Under the pieces are notes generated by a model. It saw only the letters and a list, made by a program, of their open reading frames with translations, did no database searches and was not told where the DNA came from. A DNA stretch of 64,000 nt from DATARH01 sp963734125 (GTDB taxonomy: Bacteria; Pseudomonadota; Alphaproteobacteria; ATCC43930; CGMCC-115725), in the NCBI GenBank assembly GCA_963734125.1, contig CAVTGB010000018.1, positions 1 to 64,000 of the forward strand, read 5' to 3'. Shown in pieces: positions 16,585 through 25,314 of this stretch; position 1 is the first letter of the stretch; each line of letters opens with the position of its first letter. Both the position numbers and the translations under genes were made by a program.

Positions 16585-17874
16585 TTAAGCACGGACGCCC
16601 CCTTTTGCAAACAATTCGTGGAACACCGAGAAAATCTGCGCCGGATCGCCAACCCGCCGCATCGCGAAATGCGGGTGTGCCGGCGCCACTTCGCCATAGG
16701 CCCGCCACAGATCGCTGTCGCGCGACAGCCCGGTCAGGCTGCTGCCCATGCCGTCGCCGACCTCGACATAGGCGAAATACTGACAGAGCGGCAGGACTTC
16801 GCCCCCGAGCAGCGTGACGCAACGGCTGCTGTCGGCACCGTAGTTGTCGCCATCGGAGGCCTGCGCCCCGTAGATGTTCCAGCGGTCGGTCGGATAGCGC
16901 GCACGCGCGATTTCCAGCATCTTCTCGAGCGCGGTCGACACCACGGTGCCGCCGGTTTCGCGGCTGTAAAAGAAGGTTTCCTCGTCGACCTCCTCGGCCG
17001 TGCTGGTGTGGCGGATGAACACCACGTCGACGTGGCGGTAGCGCCTGACCAGAAAAATGTGCAGCAGCATGAAGAACCGCTTGGCGAGATCCTTCATCGC
17101 TTCGGTCATCGATCCCGATACGTCCATCAAGCAGAACATCACCGCCTCGGTGTTGGGCCGCGGCACGCGGTCGAAGCGCCGATAGCGGACATCGATCGGG
17201 TCGATATAGGGGATGATCTTGCTGCGCCGCTCGTGATGCTCGAGGCGTCGGGCGAGCCGCTCGGCTTCCTCCTCGTCACCCCGCGCCCGCGCCTCCTCGA
17301 CCGCCTCGCGCAAGGCTTCGAGTTCGGAGAGCTTGGGCCGCCGCAGCGAAATGCGGCGCGCCATGCTGTTGCGCATCGTCCGCGGGATGCTGAGGTTGGA
17401 GGGACTCCCGGTGACCGTATAGCCGGCGCGCTGGAGATCGAAGGCGGTCGTGTCCTTGAGGCTCTTTTTGACGAGGTCGGGGAGTTCGAGGTCCTCGAAG
17501 AACATGTCGAGGAACTCTTCCTTGGTCAGCGTGAACTCGAAGGCGTCCTCGCCGCCGCCGTCCGGACTGCCCTCCCGGCCGCCTTGCCCGCTGCCGCCGG
17601 TCGGCCGCGGGATCTCGTCGCCGCGAACATATTCCTTGTTGCCGGGGACGACGTGCTCGGTCTTACCGGTGCGGCGGTTGTGATGAAAGATCGGCTCGGC
17701 GATCCCACGCGTCGGGATCGCAACCTTCTCGCCGTGACCGACATCGGCGACCTTGCGCTTGCGCAACGCCTCCTGGACCGCCGATTTGACCTCGACGCGG
17801 GCCCGCGCGAGGAACCGCTGCCGGTTGCTCAGGCTCTTGCCTTTCGGGTTGGGCCGGCGATCGACGATGTTCAT
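16585..17874 (-). CDS. yeaH: YeaH/YhbH family protein (DUF444) with vWA domain
   Basis: Second gene of the yeaG-yeaH-spoVR unit, 429 residues. The C-terminal half has a von Willebrand factor A fold with the metal-binding MIDAS motif DVSGSM, the later TGGTVVSTAL threonine segment, and YGAQASDGDNY. The N-terminal part (IVDRRPNPKGKSLSNRQRFLAR) and FEFTLTKEEFLDMFFEDLELPDLV are typical of DUF444. The family works with the PrkA-like kinase YeaG in starvation and stress responses, by an unresolved mechanism. A run of Gly/Arg near residue 95 is a flexible linker. Confidence 0.93.
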   Translation of the reverse strand: MNIVDRRPNPKGKSLSNRQRFLARARVEVKSAVQEALRKRKVADVGHGEKVAIPTRGIAEPIFHHNRRTGKTEHVVPGNKEYVRGDEIPRPTGGSGQGGREGSPDGGGEDAFEFTLTKEEFLDMFFEDLELPDLVKKSLKDTTAFDLQRAGYTVTGSPSNLSIPRTMRNSMARRISLRRPKLSELEALREAVEEARARGDEEEAERLARRLEHHERRSKIIPYIDPIDVRYRRFDRVPRPNTEAVMFCLMDVSGSMTEAMKDLAKRFFMLLHIFLVRRYRHVDVVFIRHTSTAEEVDEETFFYSRETGGTVVSTALEKMLEIARARYPTDRWNIYGAQASDGDNYGADSSRCVTLLGGEVLPLCQYFAYVEVGDGMGSSLTGLSRDSDLWRAYGEVAPAHPHFAMRRVGDPAQIFSVFHELFAKGGVRA

Positions 17875-17903
17875 CGAACTGTCTCCGACCGGCTAGAACA
17901 ACT

Positions 17904-19847
17904 CTAGCCGGCCTTGTTCACCCGCATGTACCACTCGACCAGCCGGCGCACCTGCCGCTCTGTGTAGCCGCGCTCGACCATCCGTTCAACAAAATCGGCG
18001 TGCTTCTTTTCGGTCTCGGATTCCTTTTTGCTGCCGAAGCTGATCACCGGCAACAGATCCTCGACCTGCGTGAACATCCGCCGCTCGATGACCTCGCGCA
18101 ATTTCTCGTACGAGGTCCAGGCCGGGTTGCGTCCGGTGGAGGCGCGGGCACGCAGCGCGAACTTGACGACCTCGTTCCTAAAATCCTTGGGATTGGCGAT
18201 GCCAGCCGGCTTCTCGATCTTCGACAGCTCCTGGTTCAACAGCTCGCGGTTCATCAATTGGCCGGTATCGGCGTCCTTGTAGTCCTGGTCCTCGATCCAC
18301 GCATCGGCATAGGCGACATAGCGGTCGAACAGGTTCTGCCCGTAATCCGAATAGGATTCGAGATAGGCCTTCTGGATTTCGTGGCCGATGAACTCGGCAT
18401 AGCGCGGCGCCAACTCGGCCTTGATGAAGTTGAGGAATTTCTTCTCGGTGTCCTCCGGGAACTGCTCGCGCCAGATCGCCTGTTCCAGGACGTACATCAG
18501 ATGGACCGGGTCGGCGGCGATTTCCTGGGTGTCGAAGTTGAACGTCCCGGACAAGACCTTGAAGGCAAAGCGGGTCGAGATCCCCTCCATTCCTTCGTCG
18601 ACCCCGGCGGAGTCGCGGTACTCCTGCGCCGACTTGGCGCGCGGATCGGTGTCCTTGAGGCTTTCGCCGTCGTAGACCCGCATCTTCGAGTACAGATTTG
18701 AATTCTCATGCGGCTTCAGCCGCGACAAGACGCAGAAGCGCGCCAGGAGGTCCAGCGTCGATGGGGCGCAGGGCGAATTGGCCAGTTCGCTGTTTTGCAG
18801 CAGCTTTTCGTAGATTTTACGTTCCTCGATCGCGCGCACGCAATACGGCACCTTGATCACGGAAATACGGTCGATGAACGCTTCGTTGTTCTTGTTGTTC
18901 TTGAAGGCCTGCCATTCGAACTCGTTGGAATGCGCCAGGATGATGCCCTGATAGGGAATGCCGCCGATATTCTCGGTCCCCGCATAGTTGCCGTCCTGCG
19001 TCGCGGTCAAGAGCGGGTGCAGCATCTTGATCGGCGCCTTGAACATCTCGACAAATTCCATCAGGCCCTGGGTCGTCCGGTTGAGCCCGCCGGAGAACGA
19101 ATAGGCGTCGGGATCGTTCTGGCTGAAATTCTCGAGCTTGCGGATGTCGACCTTGCCGACGAGGCTGGAGACGTCCTGGTTGTTCTCGTCGCCGGGCTCG
19201 GTCTTGGTGACGCAGATCTGCTTCAGGCGCGAGGGCAGCAGCCGGATCACCGAGAACTTGGTGATATCCCCGCCAAATTCCTCGAGCCGCTTGACCGCCC
19301 AGGGCGAGATCGTGCCGGTAAGCCGCCGCAGCGGGATGCCGTACCGCTGCTCGAGCTCGGGGCCCAGGGTCGCCGGATCGAACAAGCCGAGCGGGCTCTC
19401 GAACACCGGGCTGATCTCCTCCCCGGCCTTGAGCACGTAGATCGGCTCCTTTTCCATCAGCATCTTGAGCCGCTCGGCCAGGGATGACTTGCCGCCGCCC
19501 ACCGGACCAAGCAGGTAGAGCACCTGCTTGCGCTCTTCGAGGCCTTGCGCGGCGTAACGGAAGAAGCCGACGATCCGCTCGATCGTCTCTTCCATACCGT
19601 AGAAATCCTCGAAGGCAGGGTAGACCTTGATGGTCCGATTCATGAAGATCCGGCCAAGACGCGGATCCTGGCTGGTGTCGACCATGATCGGCTCGCCGAT
19701 GGCCTTGAGCAGCCGCTCGGCGGCACCCGCATAGAAGGTCGGGTCATCCGAACAGGCGCGCAGGTAGTCCTCCAGCGAGTATTCCACCTCGCGCCGATTC
19801 TCGTACAGACGCGAGTAAATTCCGAAGATGCCATCGTCAAATCGCAT
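17904..19847 (-). CDS. yeaG: PrkA-family serine protein kinase YeaG
   Basis: First gene of the stress operon, 647 residues. The N-terminal AAA domain carries the Walker A stretch LLGPVGGGKSSLAERLK, and the C-terminal third is the PrkA kinase-like domain (KAELAPRYAEFIGHEIQKAYLESY). The ATG at 19847 has a GAGGTGA ribosome binding site 6 bases upstream. Upstream DNA holds a 21-bp direct repeat and a 20-bp palindrome that could bind a regulator. In Enterobacteria the yeaGH operon responds to nitrogen starvation and uses sigma-54; rpoN is in this window at 33.3 kb, but no -24/-12 consensus was evident by eye here. Confidence 0.94.
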   Translation of the reverse strand: MRFDDGIFGIYSRLYENRREVEYSLEDYLRACSDDPTFYAGAAERLLKAIGEPIMVDTSQDPRLGRIFMNRTIKVYPAFEDFYGMEETIERIVGFFRYAAQGLEERKQVLYLLGPVGGGKSSLAERLKMLMEKEPIYVLKAGEEISPVFESPLGLFDPATLGPELEQRYGIPLRRLTGTISPWAVKRLEEFGGDITKFSVIRLLPSRLKQICVTKTEPGDENNQDVSSLVGKVDIRKLENFSQNDPDAYSFSGGLNRTTQGLMEFVEMFKAPIKMLHPLLTATQDGNYAGTENIGGIPYQGIILAHSNEFEWQAFKNNKNNEAFIDRISVIKVPYCVRAIEERKIYEKLLQNSELANSPCAPSTLDLLARFCVLSRLKPHENSNLYSKMRVYDGESLKDTDPRAKSAQEYRDSAGVDEGMEGISTRFAFKVLSGTFNFDTQEIAADPVHLMYVLEQAIWREQFPEDTEKKFLNFIKAELAPRYAEFIGHEIQKAYLESYSDYGQNLFDRYVAYADAWIEDQDYKDADTGQLMNRELLNQELSKIEKPAGIANPKDFRNEVVKFALRARASTGRNPAWTSYEKLREVIERRMFTQVEDLLPVISFGSKKESETEKKHADFVERMVERGYTERQVRRLVEWYMRVNKAG

Positions 19848-19921
19848 TTGCTCACCTCAATCGACAGCATTGTCGACCGTAACAGTTTCAACCTTCGCTC
19901 GGTTGACGAGCCTACATATAA

Positions 19922-19978
19922 CGAGCCCGCACGACGAAAATTCTCGTAGCGAGCCCGCACGACGAAAATTTTCGTCGT
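19922..19978. promoter_or_regulatory. Direct repeat plus 20-bp palindrome upstream of yeaG
   Basis: A 21-bp direct repeat (GAGCCCGCACGACGAAAATT plus the preceding C) occurs at 19922-19942 and again at 19950-19970. The second copy runs into a perfect 20-bp palindrome, ACGACGAAAATTTTCGTCGT, at 19959-19978. It lies 75-131 bases upstream of the yeaG start codon, a suitable place for an operator or activator site. The AT-rich core in otherwise GC-rich DNA fits a helix-turn-helix dimer site (inference). Confidence 0.6.
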
Positions 19979-19984
19979 GATCAC

Positions 19985-20437
19985 CGGCCCGGCGGGCCCG
20001 TGAGATTGTACCGGAGCTCATTCGCAGCCGTGCCCCGCGACGACCGCCCGCAGGGCGAAGGTGCTCGCTTTACGTTTACGCAAGCGGTATGCCAAAACTT
20101 TATGGCAACTCTGCGGTCGGTGCGCGATCTCGAAATTCGATCCAGCCATTCCCAGGCCGCATCGGTGGAGCGTCCATTGCATGGCTTCAAAGGATGGGAA
20201 CCTAACAACATCTTGTGGCCCCCTCTGATTTGTCGTCAGCATATATGAGGCCGCTGTGAATCCCAACTCAATTTTGTCGCCACCCCGGGACATCGATTGC
20301 GCCTCCGTCGAAGGGAACACCGTGTCATATAATGATTAACGCGTCCTTTAGTCGCAGACCCCGGGATCAAACGGCACGCCGCGATTCGCTTGCTGTTGCC
20401 ACGGCCGGCAGACCTGTGTCCGCGCGCCGGGCTTGCG
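19985..20437. other. Intergenic stretch of lower GC, no supported gene
   Basis: Between the yeaG regulatory repeat and the end of the SGNH gene lie about 450 bases with noticeably more A and T than the flanks. A minus-strand open frame (20018-20320, 100 codons) and overlapping plus-strand frames exist, but none resembles a known protein, and none has a clear ribosome binding site. The stretch may be a decayed gene or regulatory DNA; nothing further can be supported. Confidence 0.4.
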
Positions 20438-21295
20438 TTAACGCGTGGCATCAGCCGGCGGCGCTTCGGAATGGTGCGGTCCAGCGAGGCCGGCGACCCG
20501 TGCGGCGGGCGGAAAAGCGGGCGGCACCGCCCGCTTTTGCCCCTGCCAATTGCCGGCGAGCGCATCGGCAAGCTCGAGCGCAAGACAGCCATAACTGCGG
20601 TCGGTCATGTGCAGCCCGTCCGGCCCGACCAGTGCCGAGGTGTCACCCTGCTGCTCGCTCTGCCAATACCGCATGATGTCGAACCGGCGAAACAGGCCGA
20701 CCCGGGTGTGCTCTGCGGCTGCCGCGATCAACTGCTCCATCAGCGCGTAAGCCGGCCGCGCGAGCACGCGTGGCGCGTATTGCAGGTCCATCAGCACAAC
20801 CTCGCTGCCACCCGCTTTGAGCTGCCCGACGCCCTCTTCGATCAGCTTCCCGTCGGCGCTCAGATCGTCGCGACGCAGCACCGCGTTGGTGCCGACCTGC
20901 CAGATCACCAGTTCCGGGTGCTCGGCAATCACGTCGCGGTCGAGCCGGGCGAGTTCCTCGGTGACGTCTTCCCCACCTTTGCCGCGATTGACGACCCGAA
21001 TGTCGATGGCGGGGAACCGGTCTTTGAGATCGCTCGCGAGCCGGCTCGGATAGCTCAAACCCGGGGCGCTCGCACCAACCCCCTGGGTGGATGACGAGCC
21101 CATGGCGACGATGGTCAGCGGTTTATGCTCGACGATTCGGTTGGCGATCCTCGCCTCGGGCGGCTGTATGACCATCAGGGCCGGTGGCACGCCGCAGCGC
21201 GCGGCGGTGTTCGGGGTATCGATATCGCCCGCTATCGCCGCGCCGCAGACAAGAGCCAGCGCGGCGCCGAGCGCGATGGATGGGACCCGGGTCAT
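20438..21295 (-). CDS. Secreted SGNH/GDSL-family hydrolase or acyltransferase, catalytic residues intact
   Basis: Third gene of an OpgC-SGNH-SGNH operon. A signal peptide (ALGAALALVCGAAIAG) precedes a compact SGNH domain. All four block residues are visible: Ser in VAMGSSSTQG, Gly in NRGKGGEDV, Asn in WQVGTNAV, and the Asp-His pair in GPDGLHMTD. Such periplasmic SGNH proteins commonly add or remove O-acetyl or similar ester groups on glycans. The start ATG at 21295 overlaps the stop of the upstream paralogue (ATGA). The C-terminal tail (AFPPAARVAGLAGPHHSE) is low-complexity and probably disordered. Substrate is unknown; context with an OpgC-like acyltransferase suggests a periplasmic or surface glycan. 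Confidence 0.8.
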   Translation of the reverse strand: MTRVPSIALGAALALVCGAAIAGDIDTPNTAARCGVPPALMVIQPPEARIANRIVEHKPLTIVAMGSSSTQGVGASAPGLSYPSRLASDLKDRFPAIDIRVVNRGKGGEDVTEELARLDRDVIAEHPELVIWQVGTNAVLRRDDLSADGKLIEEGVGQLKAGGSEVVLMDLQYAPRVLARPAYALMEQLIAAAAEHTRVGLFRRFDIMRYWQSEQQGDTSALVGPDGLHMTDRSYGCLALELADALAGNWQGQKRAVPPAFPPAARVAGLAGPHHSEAPPADATR

Positions 21296-22035
21296 TGGAC
21301 CGCAGCCCGGATCGCTTGAGCGAGCCTTACCCCGATGCATTCGTAGACCTTCGCGGCCAGCCGCGCCCGCTCGTCCTCGGCGACCTCGTCGAAGTTGAAC
21401 ACGTTCTGCTCACTCCAGTAGCGCATCATTTCGAACCGCGGGAACAGGTATACGCCGTTGAGATCACCGACGCGATGGAGCGCGTGCAGGTACTGCTCGA
21501 AGTTGATCACCGTCGAGGTCCTGCGCGAGAATTGCATATCGACCAGCACGATGTCGATTGCCCGGTTCCTCACCTCGTCGATGCCGGCTTGCAGGGCGGC
21601 GGCGAAATCGTCGATCTCGATGCCGCGCACCGCATCGCTGATCCCGGCCTCCCACACCACCAGGACCGGGTCTTCGGCGATGACGTCGGTGGGGAACCGC
21701 TCCACCATCTGCTGCGTCGATTGGCGCGGCACGCCCTTGTTGACGACGATGATCGGCACCTCGGGGTAGTCGGCGGCAAGCGCGAGCTGCAGGCGATGCG
21801 GATAGGCAAGATCGGGCGGGCCGGCGGCGGCGCCCTTGGTCGAGGCCCCGCCGATCGCGACGATATTGACCGGTTGGCGCGCGCGCAGCCGTTCGGCCAG
21901 ATGGGGCAGTTTGAGCGAGATCTCCAGGAGGCCAGGCGGAATTTCGCACTCCGGTGGGTCGGCGCGGCCGCTCGCCGGCAGGGCCAGGGTCACCGCCGCG
22001 GCACTGGCCAAGCACAGCAACGACCGGCGCTTCAT
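21292..22035 (-). CDS. Secreted SGNH-fold paralogue lacking catalytic residues (predicted pseudoenzyme)
   Basis: Second gene of the operon, 247 residues, with signal peptide (LCLASAAAVTLALPASGRA). It aligns by eye along its whole length with the downstream SGNH protein (PYPHRLQLALAADYPEVPIIVVNKG against SYPSRLASDLKDRFPAIDIRVVNRG in part; RFEMMRYWSEQ against RFDIMRYWQSEQ). The block I serine is replaced (VAIGGASTKG, Ala where the partner has Ser), block III reads WEAGISDAV (Ser for Asn), and the DxxH element is absent. Retained fold, signal peptide and tight coupling with loss of every catalytic residue suggest a non-catalytic partner, such as a substrate-binding or scaffolding subunit. Start ATG 22035 overlaps the opgC stop. 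Confidence 0.75.
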   Translation of the reverse strand: MKRRSLLCLASAAAVTLALPASGRADPPECEIPPGLLEISLKLPHLAERLRARQPVNIVAIGGASTKGAAAGPPDLAYPHRLQLALAADYPEVPIIVVNKGVPRQSTQQMVERFPTDVIAEDPVLVVWEAGISDAVRGIEIDDFAAALQAGIDEVRNRAIDIVLVDMQFSRRTSTVINFEQYLHALHRVGDLNGVYLFPRFEMMRYWSEQNVFNFDEVAEDERARLAAKVYECIGVRLAQAIRAAVQ

Positions 22036-23189
22036 CGAGCGATCTTCCCGCCGGGTCGCGCCGCTTCCGGCTGCGGCATCGGCATCCGGTCCATCTCCTT
22101 GTACCAACCGATCATCCTGGCGGTCACCACCATCGCCGCGATCCCCCCGACATTGACCGCAAGCTCCATGGTGATGGCTGAATCATATTCAGAAAGGATG
22201 AAGTGCCCGAGCGCCGACAGAAGAATGCTGAGGCAGAAGATCTCGAGTGACTGCTGCCCGCACGACACCAGCGGCCGCGCCGCTCGGCTGCGCAGAAAGC
22301 GGGCCTGTCGCGGTACCAGAGCGGCGACCAGCAGCACGACCACGAAGAACGTGACGAGGCGAAGCGGCGCCAGATTGTTCTTGTTTACTGGCCACAATTC
22401 CGTCAGGAACAGCGCTGGGAACGGCTCCCACACGCCGTGGATCGTCCAGCTGACCCTGATCACGAGCGCAGCGACGACCACCGCGGCAGCGGTCCAAAAG
22501 GCCAGTCTCGGCAGCCTGGGAAAGCTCCTGGCGTGAGCCGAGTGGTTGCCGAGCACAGCCCCCGTTACAAACAGGAACTGCCAGGCGAGCGGGTTGAAAT
22601 ACCAGACATGGCCGGCCGGATAGGCCGGCACTGAAATATCGAAGATCTGAACGACCAGGTAGAGGCCCGCCGAGGGCACCAGCATCAAGAGCCAATGGCG
22701 TTGCATGCCGAGCAAAATCACCGGGAATATCAGCAGCATCACAATGTACAATGGTAGGATGTCCAGAAAATTTGGCTGGAACTCGAGCGTTAGCGCCTTG
22801 ACCACGGCGATATGCGGCTCGTTGAGAAAATCGGTGACCCGCATCTCGTCATTGTACATGGGGTTCTTGAAGACGGTCGCGGTATAGGACACTTCCGCAA
22901 TGAACAGAACGAACAGGAAGATGTGAGCGACATATAGTTGCCAAGCTCGCCGCAGCACCTGCGCGGTGGCATAGAGCGCGCCCTTGGTGACCAGCCTGCG
23001 GCCATAAACGAGAGCCGCGGTAAAACCCGAAATGAAGATAAAGACTTCCGCCGCATCGAAAAAGGCAACCGCCTGCAGCGTAAAATAGCTCAGGACGTTT
23101 TCCGGGATATGGTCGATAAAAATCAATATCAGCGACACCCCCCGAAAGAAATCGAGCCGAAGATCGCGTGACGTGGACGGCTCGGGCAA
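22032..23189 (-). CDS. opgC: OpgC-family membrane acyltransferase
   Basis: First gene of the operon, 385 residues with about ten membrane segments. The start RDLRLDFFRGVSLILIFIDH is the diagnostic OpgC N-terminus with the conserved histidine, and FNPLAWQFLFVTGAVLGNH is another family stretch. OpgC proteins transfer succinyl groups to osmoregulated periplasmic glucans; the wider acyltransferase-3 clan modifies many cell-surface glycans. No opgG/opgH glucan synthase genes lie nearby, so the acceptor here may differ. The stop overlaps the start of the pseudo-SGNH gene by 4 bases, giving strong translational coupling of all three genes. Confidence 0.88.
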   Translation of the reverse strand: MPEPSTSRDLRLDFFRGVSLILIFIDHIPENVLSYFTLQAVAFFDAAEVFIFISGFTAALVYGRRLVTKGALYATAQVLRRAWQLYVAHIFLFVLFIAEVSYTATVFKNPMYNDEMRVTDFLNEPHIAVVKALTLEFQPNFLDILPLYIVMLLIFPVILLGMQRHWLLMLVPSAGLYLVVQIFDISVPAYPAGHVWYFNPLAWQFLFVTGAVLGNHSAHARSFPRLPRLAFWTAAAVVVAALVIRVSWTIHGVWEPFPALFLTELWPVNKNNLAPLRLVTFFVVVLLVAALVPRQARFLRSRAARPLVSCGQQSLEIFCLSILLSALGHFILSEYDSAITMELAVNVGGIAAMVVTARMIGWYKEMDRMPMPQPEAARPGGKIAR

Positions 23190-23337
23190 GGCCGACTAAG
23201 CTCCGGGTTAGCCCGGCTTTGCCGAGATCGGCCGGGTGGCAGGGGGTCGCAGCACGGGTCGGGCGACCTTAGCAAAGTCGGGAGCAATGTCGAGCCGGGC
23301 GCGTCGATGCGGTCCGGCGCGGTGAGGGAGGCGCATT

Positions 23338-24286
23338 GTGGAGGAGTTGAGTATCCGCCGCGTCGCGGTGGTCGGGACCGGCACGATCGGTATGAGCTGG
23401 GCGGCGACGTTTTTGTCGCGCGGCATCTCGGTGAGGGCAAGCGATCCGGCACCCGGAGCGGAAGAGCGGTTGCGCCGGTTCGTCGATTTGGCCTGGCCGG
23501 TGCTGGCGCGGCTTGGGCCGATCGCCGAGCGGCCACCGCACCAGTTGCTGGTTTTTTGTGCAGATGCAATATCGGCTGTCACCGCGGCCGATTTCGTCCA
23601 GGAGAGTGCCCCCGAGCGCGAGGCCGTCAAGCAGGAGATCCTCGCCCGCATCGACGCCGTGCTGCCGCCGGAAGTCGTCATTGCCTCCAGTTCGTCAGGG
23701 CTGTTGATCAGCAAGCTGCAGGGAGCCTGTCGCCATCCCGGGCGCGTCGTCATCGGCCACCCGTTCAACCCGCCGCACCTGATCCCGCTCGTTGAAGTCG
23801 TCGGCGGCGCGCGGACCACGCCCGCTACGATCGAGTGGGCGATGGCGTTTTACGCCGCGATCGGCAAGCGCCCGATCCACATCCGCCGCGAGGTCGCCGG
23901 GCATGTCGCCAACCGCCTGCAGGCCGCGTTGTGGCGCGAAGCGGTTCATCTGGTCGCCACCGGGGTCGCGAGTGTCGCCGATGTCGATACCGCGATTAGC
24001 GAGGGGCCGGGGCTGCGCTGGGCCTTGATGGGGCCGCATCTGACCTTTCATCTCGCCGGCGGCAGCGGCGGGATCGCCCATTTTCTCGATCAGCTCGGCC
24101 CGCCGTTGGAGAGCTGGTGGGACGATTTGGGCAGCCCGCGGCTGACCCCCGAGGTGCGCCGGGCGCTCGCCGAGGGCGTCGCCGCCGAGGCCGGGACGCG
24201 CGACATTGCCACCCTCGAAACCGAGCGCGACCGGGTTTCTGGTCGAACTCCTGGCCCTGAAGAAGGATGCGACGGATAGCGCCTAG
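23338..24286 (+). CDS. 3-hydroxyacyl-CoA dehydrogenase family protein, frameshifted near the end
   Basis: NAD-dependent dehydrogenase of the 3-hydroxybutyryl-CoA / L-carnitine dehydrogenase type. The Rossmann motif VAVVGTGTIGMSWAATF is at residues 8-24; GHPFNPPHLIPLVEVV is the catalytic His-containing stretch; the helical C-domain begins VANRLQAALWREAVHL. Single-domain length near 315 residues points to a carnitine-dehydrogenase-like or orphan member. One extra T near 24,236 breaks the last 15 codons; in the restored frame the protein ends VELLALKKDATDSA with a stop at 24284-24286. Start is GTG 23338; no good ATG precedes the conserved region. Confidence 0.82.
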
Positions 24287-24441
24287 CGCCCCTAAGGACA
24301 TCGACGCGGCTCTTGACAATTTGTTAACAAATGTAACACACAGTAACGCTCGGAGGCCGGACAAGAACCTTTCACCGGGTCGCGGCAGCACCTTCTCCGG
24401 AGCCCCGTGCAAGCACCTGCTACAGAACCTTATCCTCGCAA

Positions 24442-24475
24442 ACGAGCCGGCTCCTGCCGGCTCGTAGCGTTTTTA
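24442..24475 (+). terminator. Rho-independent terminator
   Basis: ACGAGCCGG (24442-24450) pairs with CCGGCTCGT (24457-24465) around a 6-base loop, followed after AGCG by a run of five T. It lies about 155 bases after the dehydrogenase gene and before the convergent end of the cytochrome bc1 operon. Confidence 0.7.
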
Positions 24476-24542
24476 TGTGCCGCTTTGTCGGCGTTCGGGG
24501 TCTGGCGATCAATGTCCCCGGTTGCCGCGACCGGATCGGGTT

Positions 24543-25313
24543 TCAGTGGATGCGCGACCAGATTTTGCGTTTGGCCGCGTAAAACACCCCGGTCGCGAGG
24601 ACGAGGAAGAGGATCACCTTGAAACCGATGCGATGGCGCTCCTCAAGGGTGGGCTCGGCGGCCCAGCTCAGGAACGTGACGACGTCGTGGGCCATTTGCG
24701 GCACCGTCGCCGCGGTACCGTCGGCATATTTGACCTGGTCCGGGCTGAGCGGCGGCGGCATCTTGATCTGATGCCCGGCGAACATCTCGTTGTAGTACAT
24801 GCCCTCGGGCACTTTAACCCCGGCCGGAGCGTCCTTGAAGCCGGTGAGGATCGCGTAGACGTAATCGGGGCCGCCCTCGCGCGCCTTGGTGATCAGCGAC
24901 AGATCGGGCGGCAAGGCGCCGTTGTTGGCAGCGCGCGCCACCTGGTCGTTGGGAAACGGACCGGGGATCGGGTCGGAGGGACGCGCCGGGCGCTGGAACA
25001 TCTCGCCGCCGTCGTTGGGCCCGTCGGTGACCTGGGCCTGCGCAGCGATGCCTTTGACCTCGTCTTCGCTGTAGCCGATCTCGGTGAGGTCGCGGAAGGC
25101 GAGGTGCTTTACCGGGTGGCAGGCGGAACAGACCTCCTTATAGACCTGAAAGCCGCGTTGCAGCGCGGCGCGGTCATAGGTTCCGAACACGCCCTCGAAC
25201 GACCATTGCTGATGCGGCGGGGTCGGCGCCTCCTGCTGGGCGCGGGCGGTGCCGAGCACGCCACCGGAGAGGGCGAGCGCTGCCGCGAGCGCGAGCGCAA
25301 CCGATCTCGCCAT
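24543..25313 (-). CDS. petC: Cytochrome c1 of the bc1 complex
   Basis: Heme-bearing subunit that passes electrons from the Rieske centre to soluble cytochrome c. A signal peptide (VALALAAALALSGGVLGTARA) is followed by the heme motif CSACH near residue 62, a Met ligand in the HQIKMPPPLS region, and a C-terminal anchor helix (GFKVILFLVLATGVFYAAKRK). It has 256 residues. It is the last gene of the Rieske-cytochrome b-cytochrome c1 operon and starts 1 base from the cytochrome b stop. Confidence 0.95.
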   Translation of the reverse strand: MARSVALALAAALALSGGVLGTARAQQEAPTPPHQQWSFEGVFGTYDRAALQRGFQVYKEVCSACHPVKHLAFRDLTEIGYSEDEVKGIAAQAQVTDGPNDGGEMFQRPARPSDPIPGPFPNDQVARAANNGALPPDLSLITKAREGGPDYVYAILTGFKDAPAGVKVPEGMYYNEMFAGHQIKMPPPLSPDQVKYADGTAATVPQMAHDVVTFLSWAAEPTLEERHRIGFKVILFLVLATGVFYAAKRKIWSRIH

Positions 25314-25314
25314 G

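Noticed and set aside
19850..19990. Sigma-54 promoter upstream of yeaG
   Set aside because: No acceptable GG-N10-GC (-24/-12) element was found by eye despite the expected regulation in other bacteria.
20018..20320. 100-codon minus-strand frame between yeaG and the SGNH gene
   Set aside because: No similarity to known proteins, no clear start signal, and overlapping open frames on the other strand; left as unexplained intergenic DNA.
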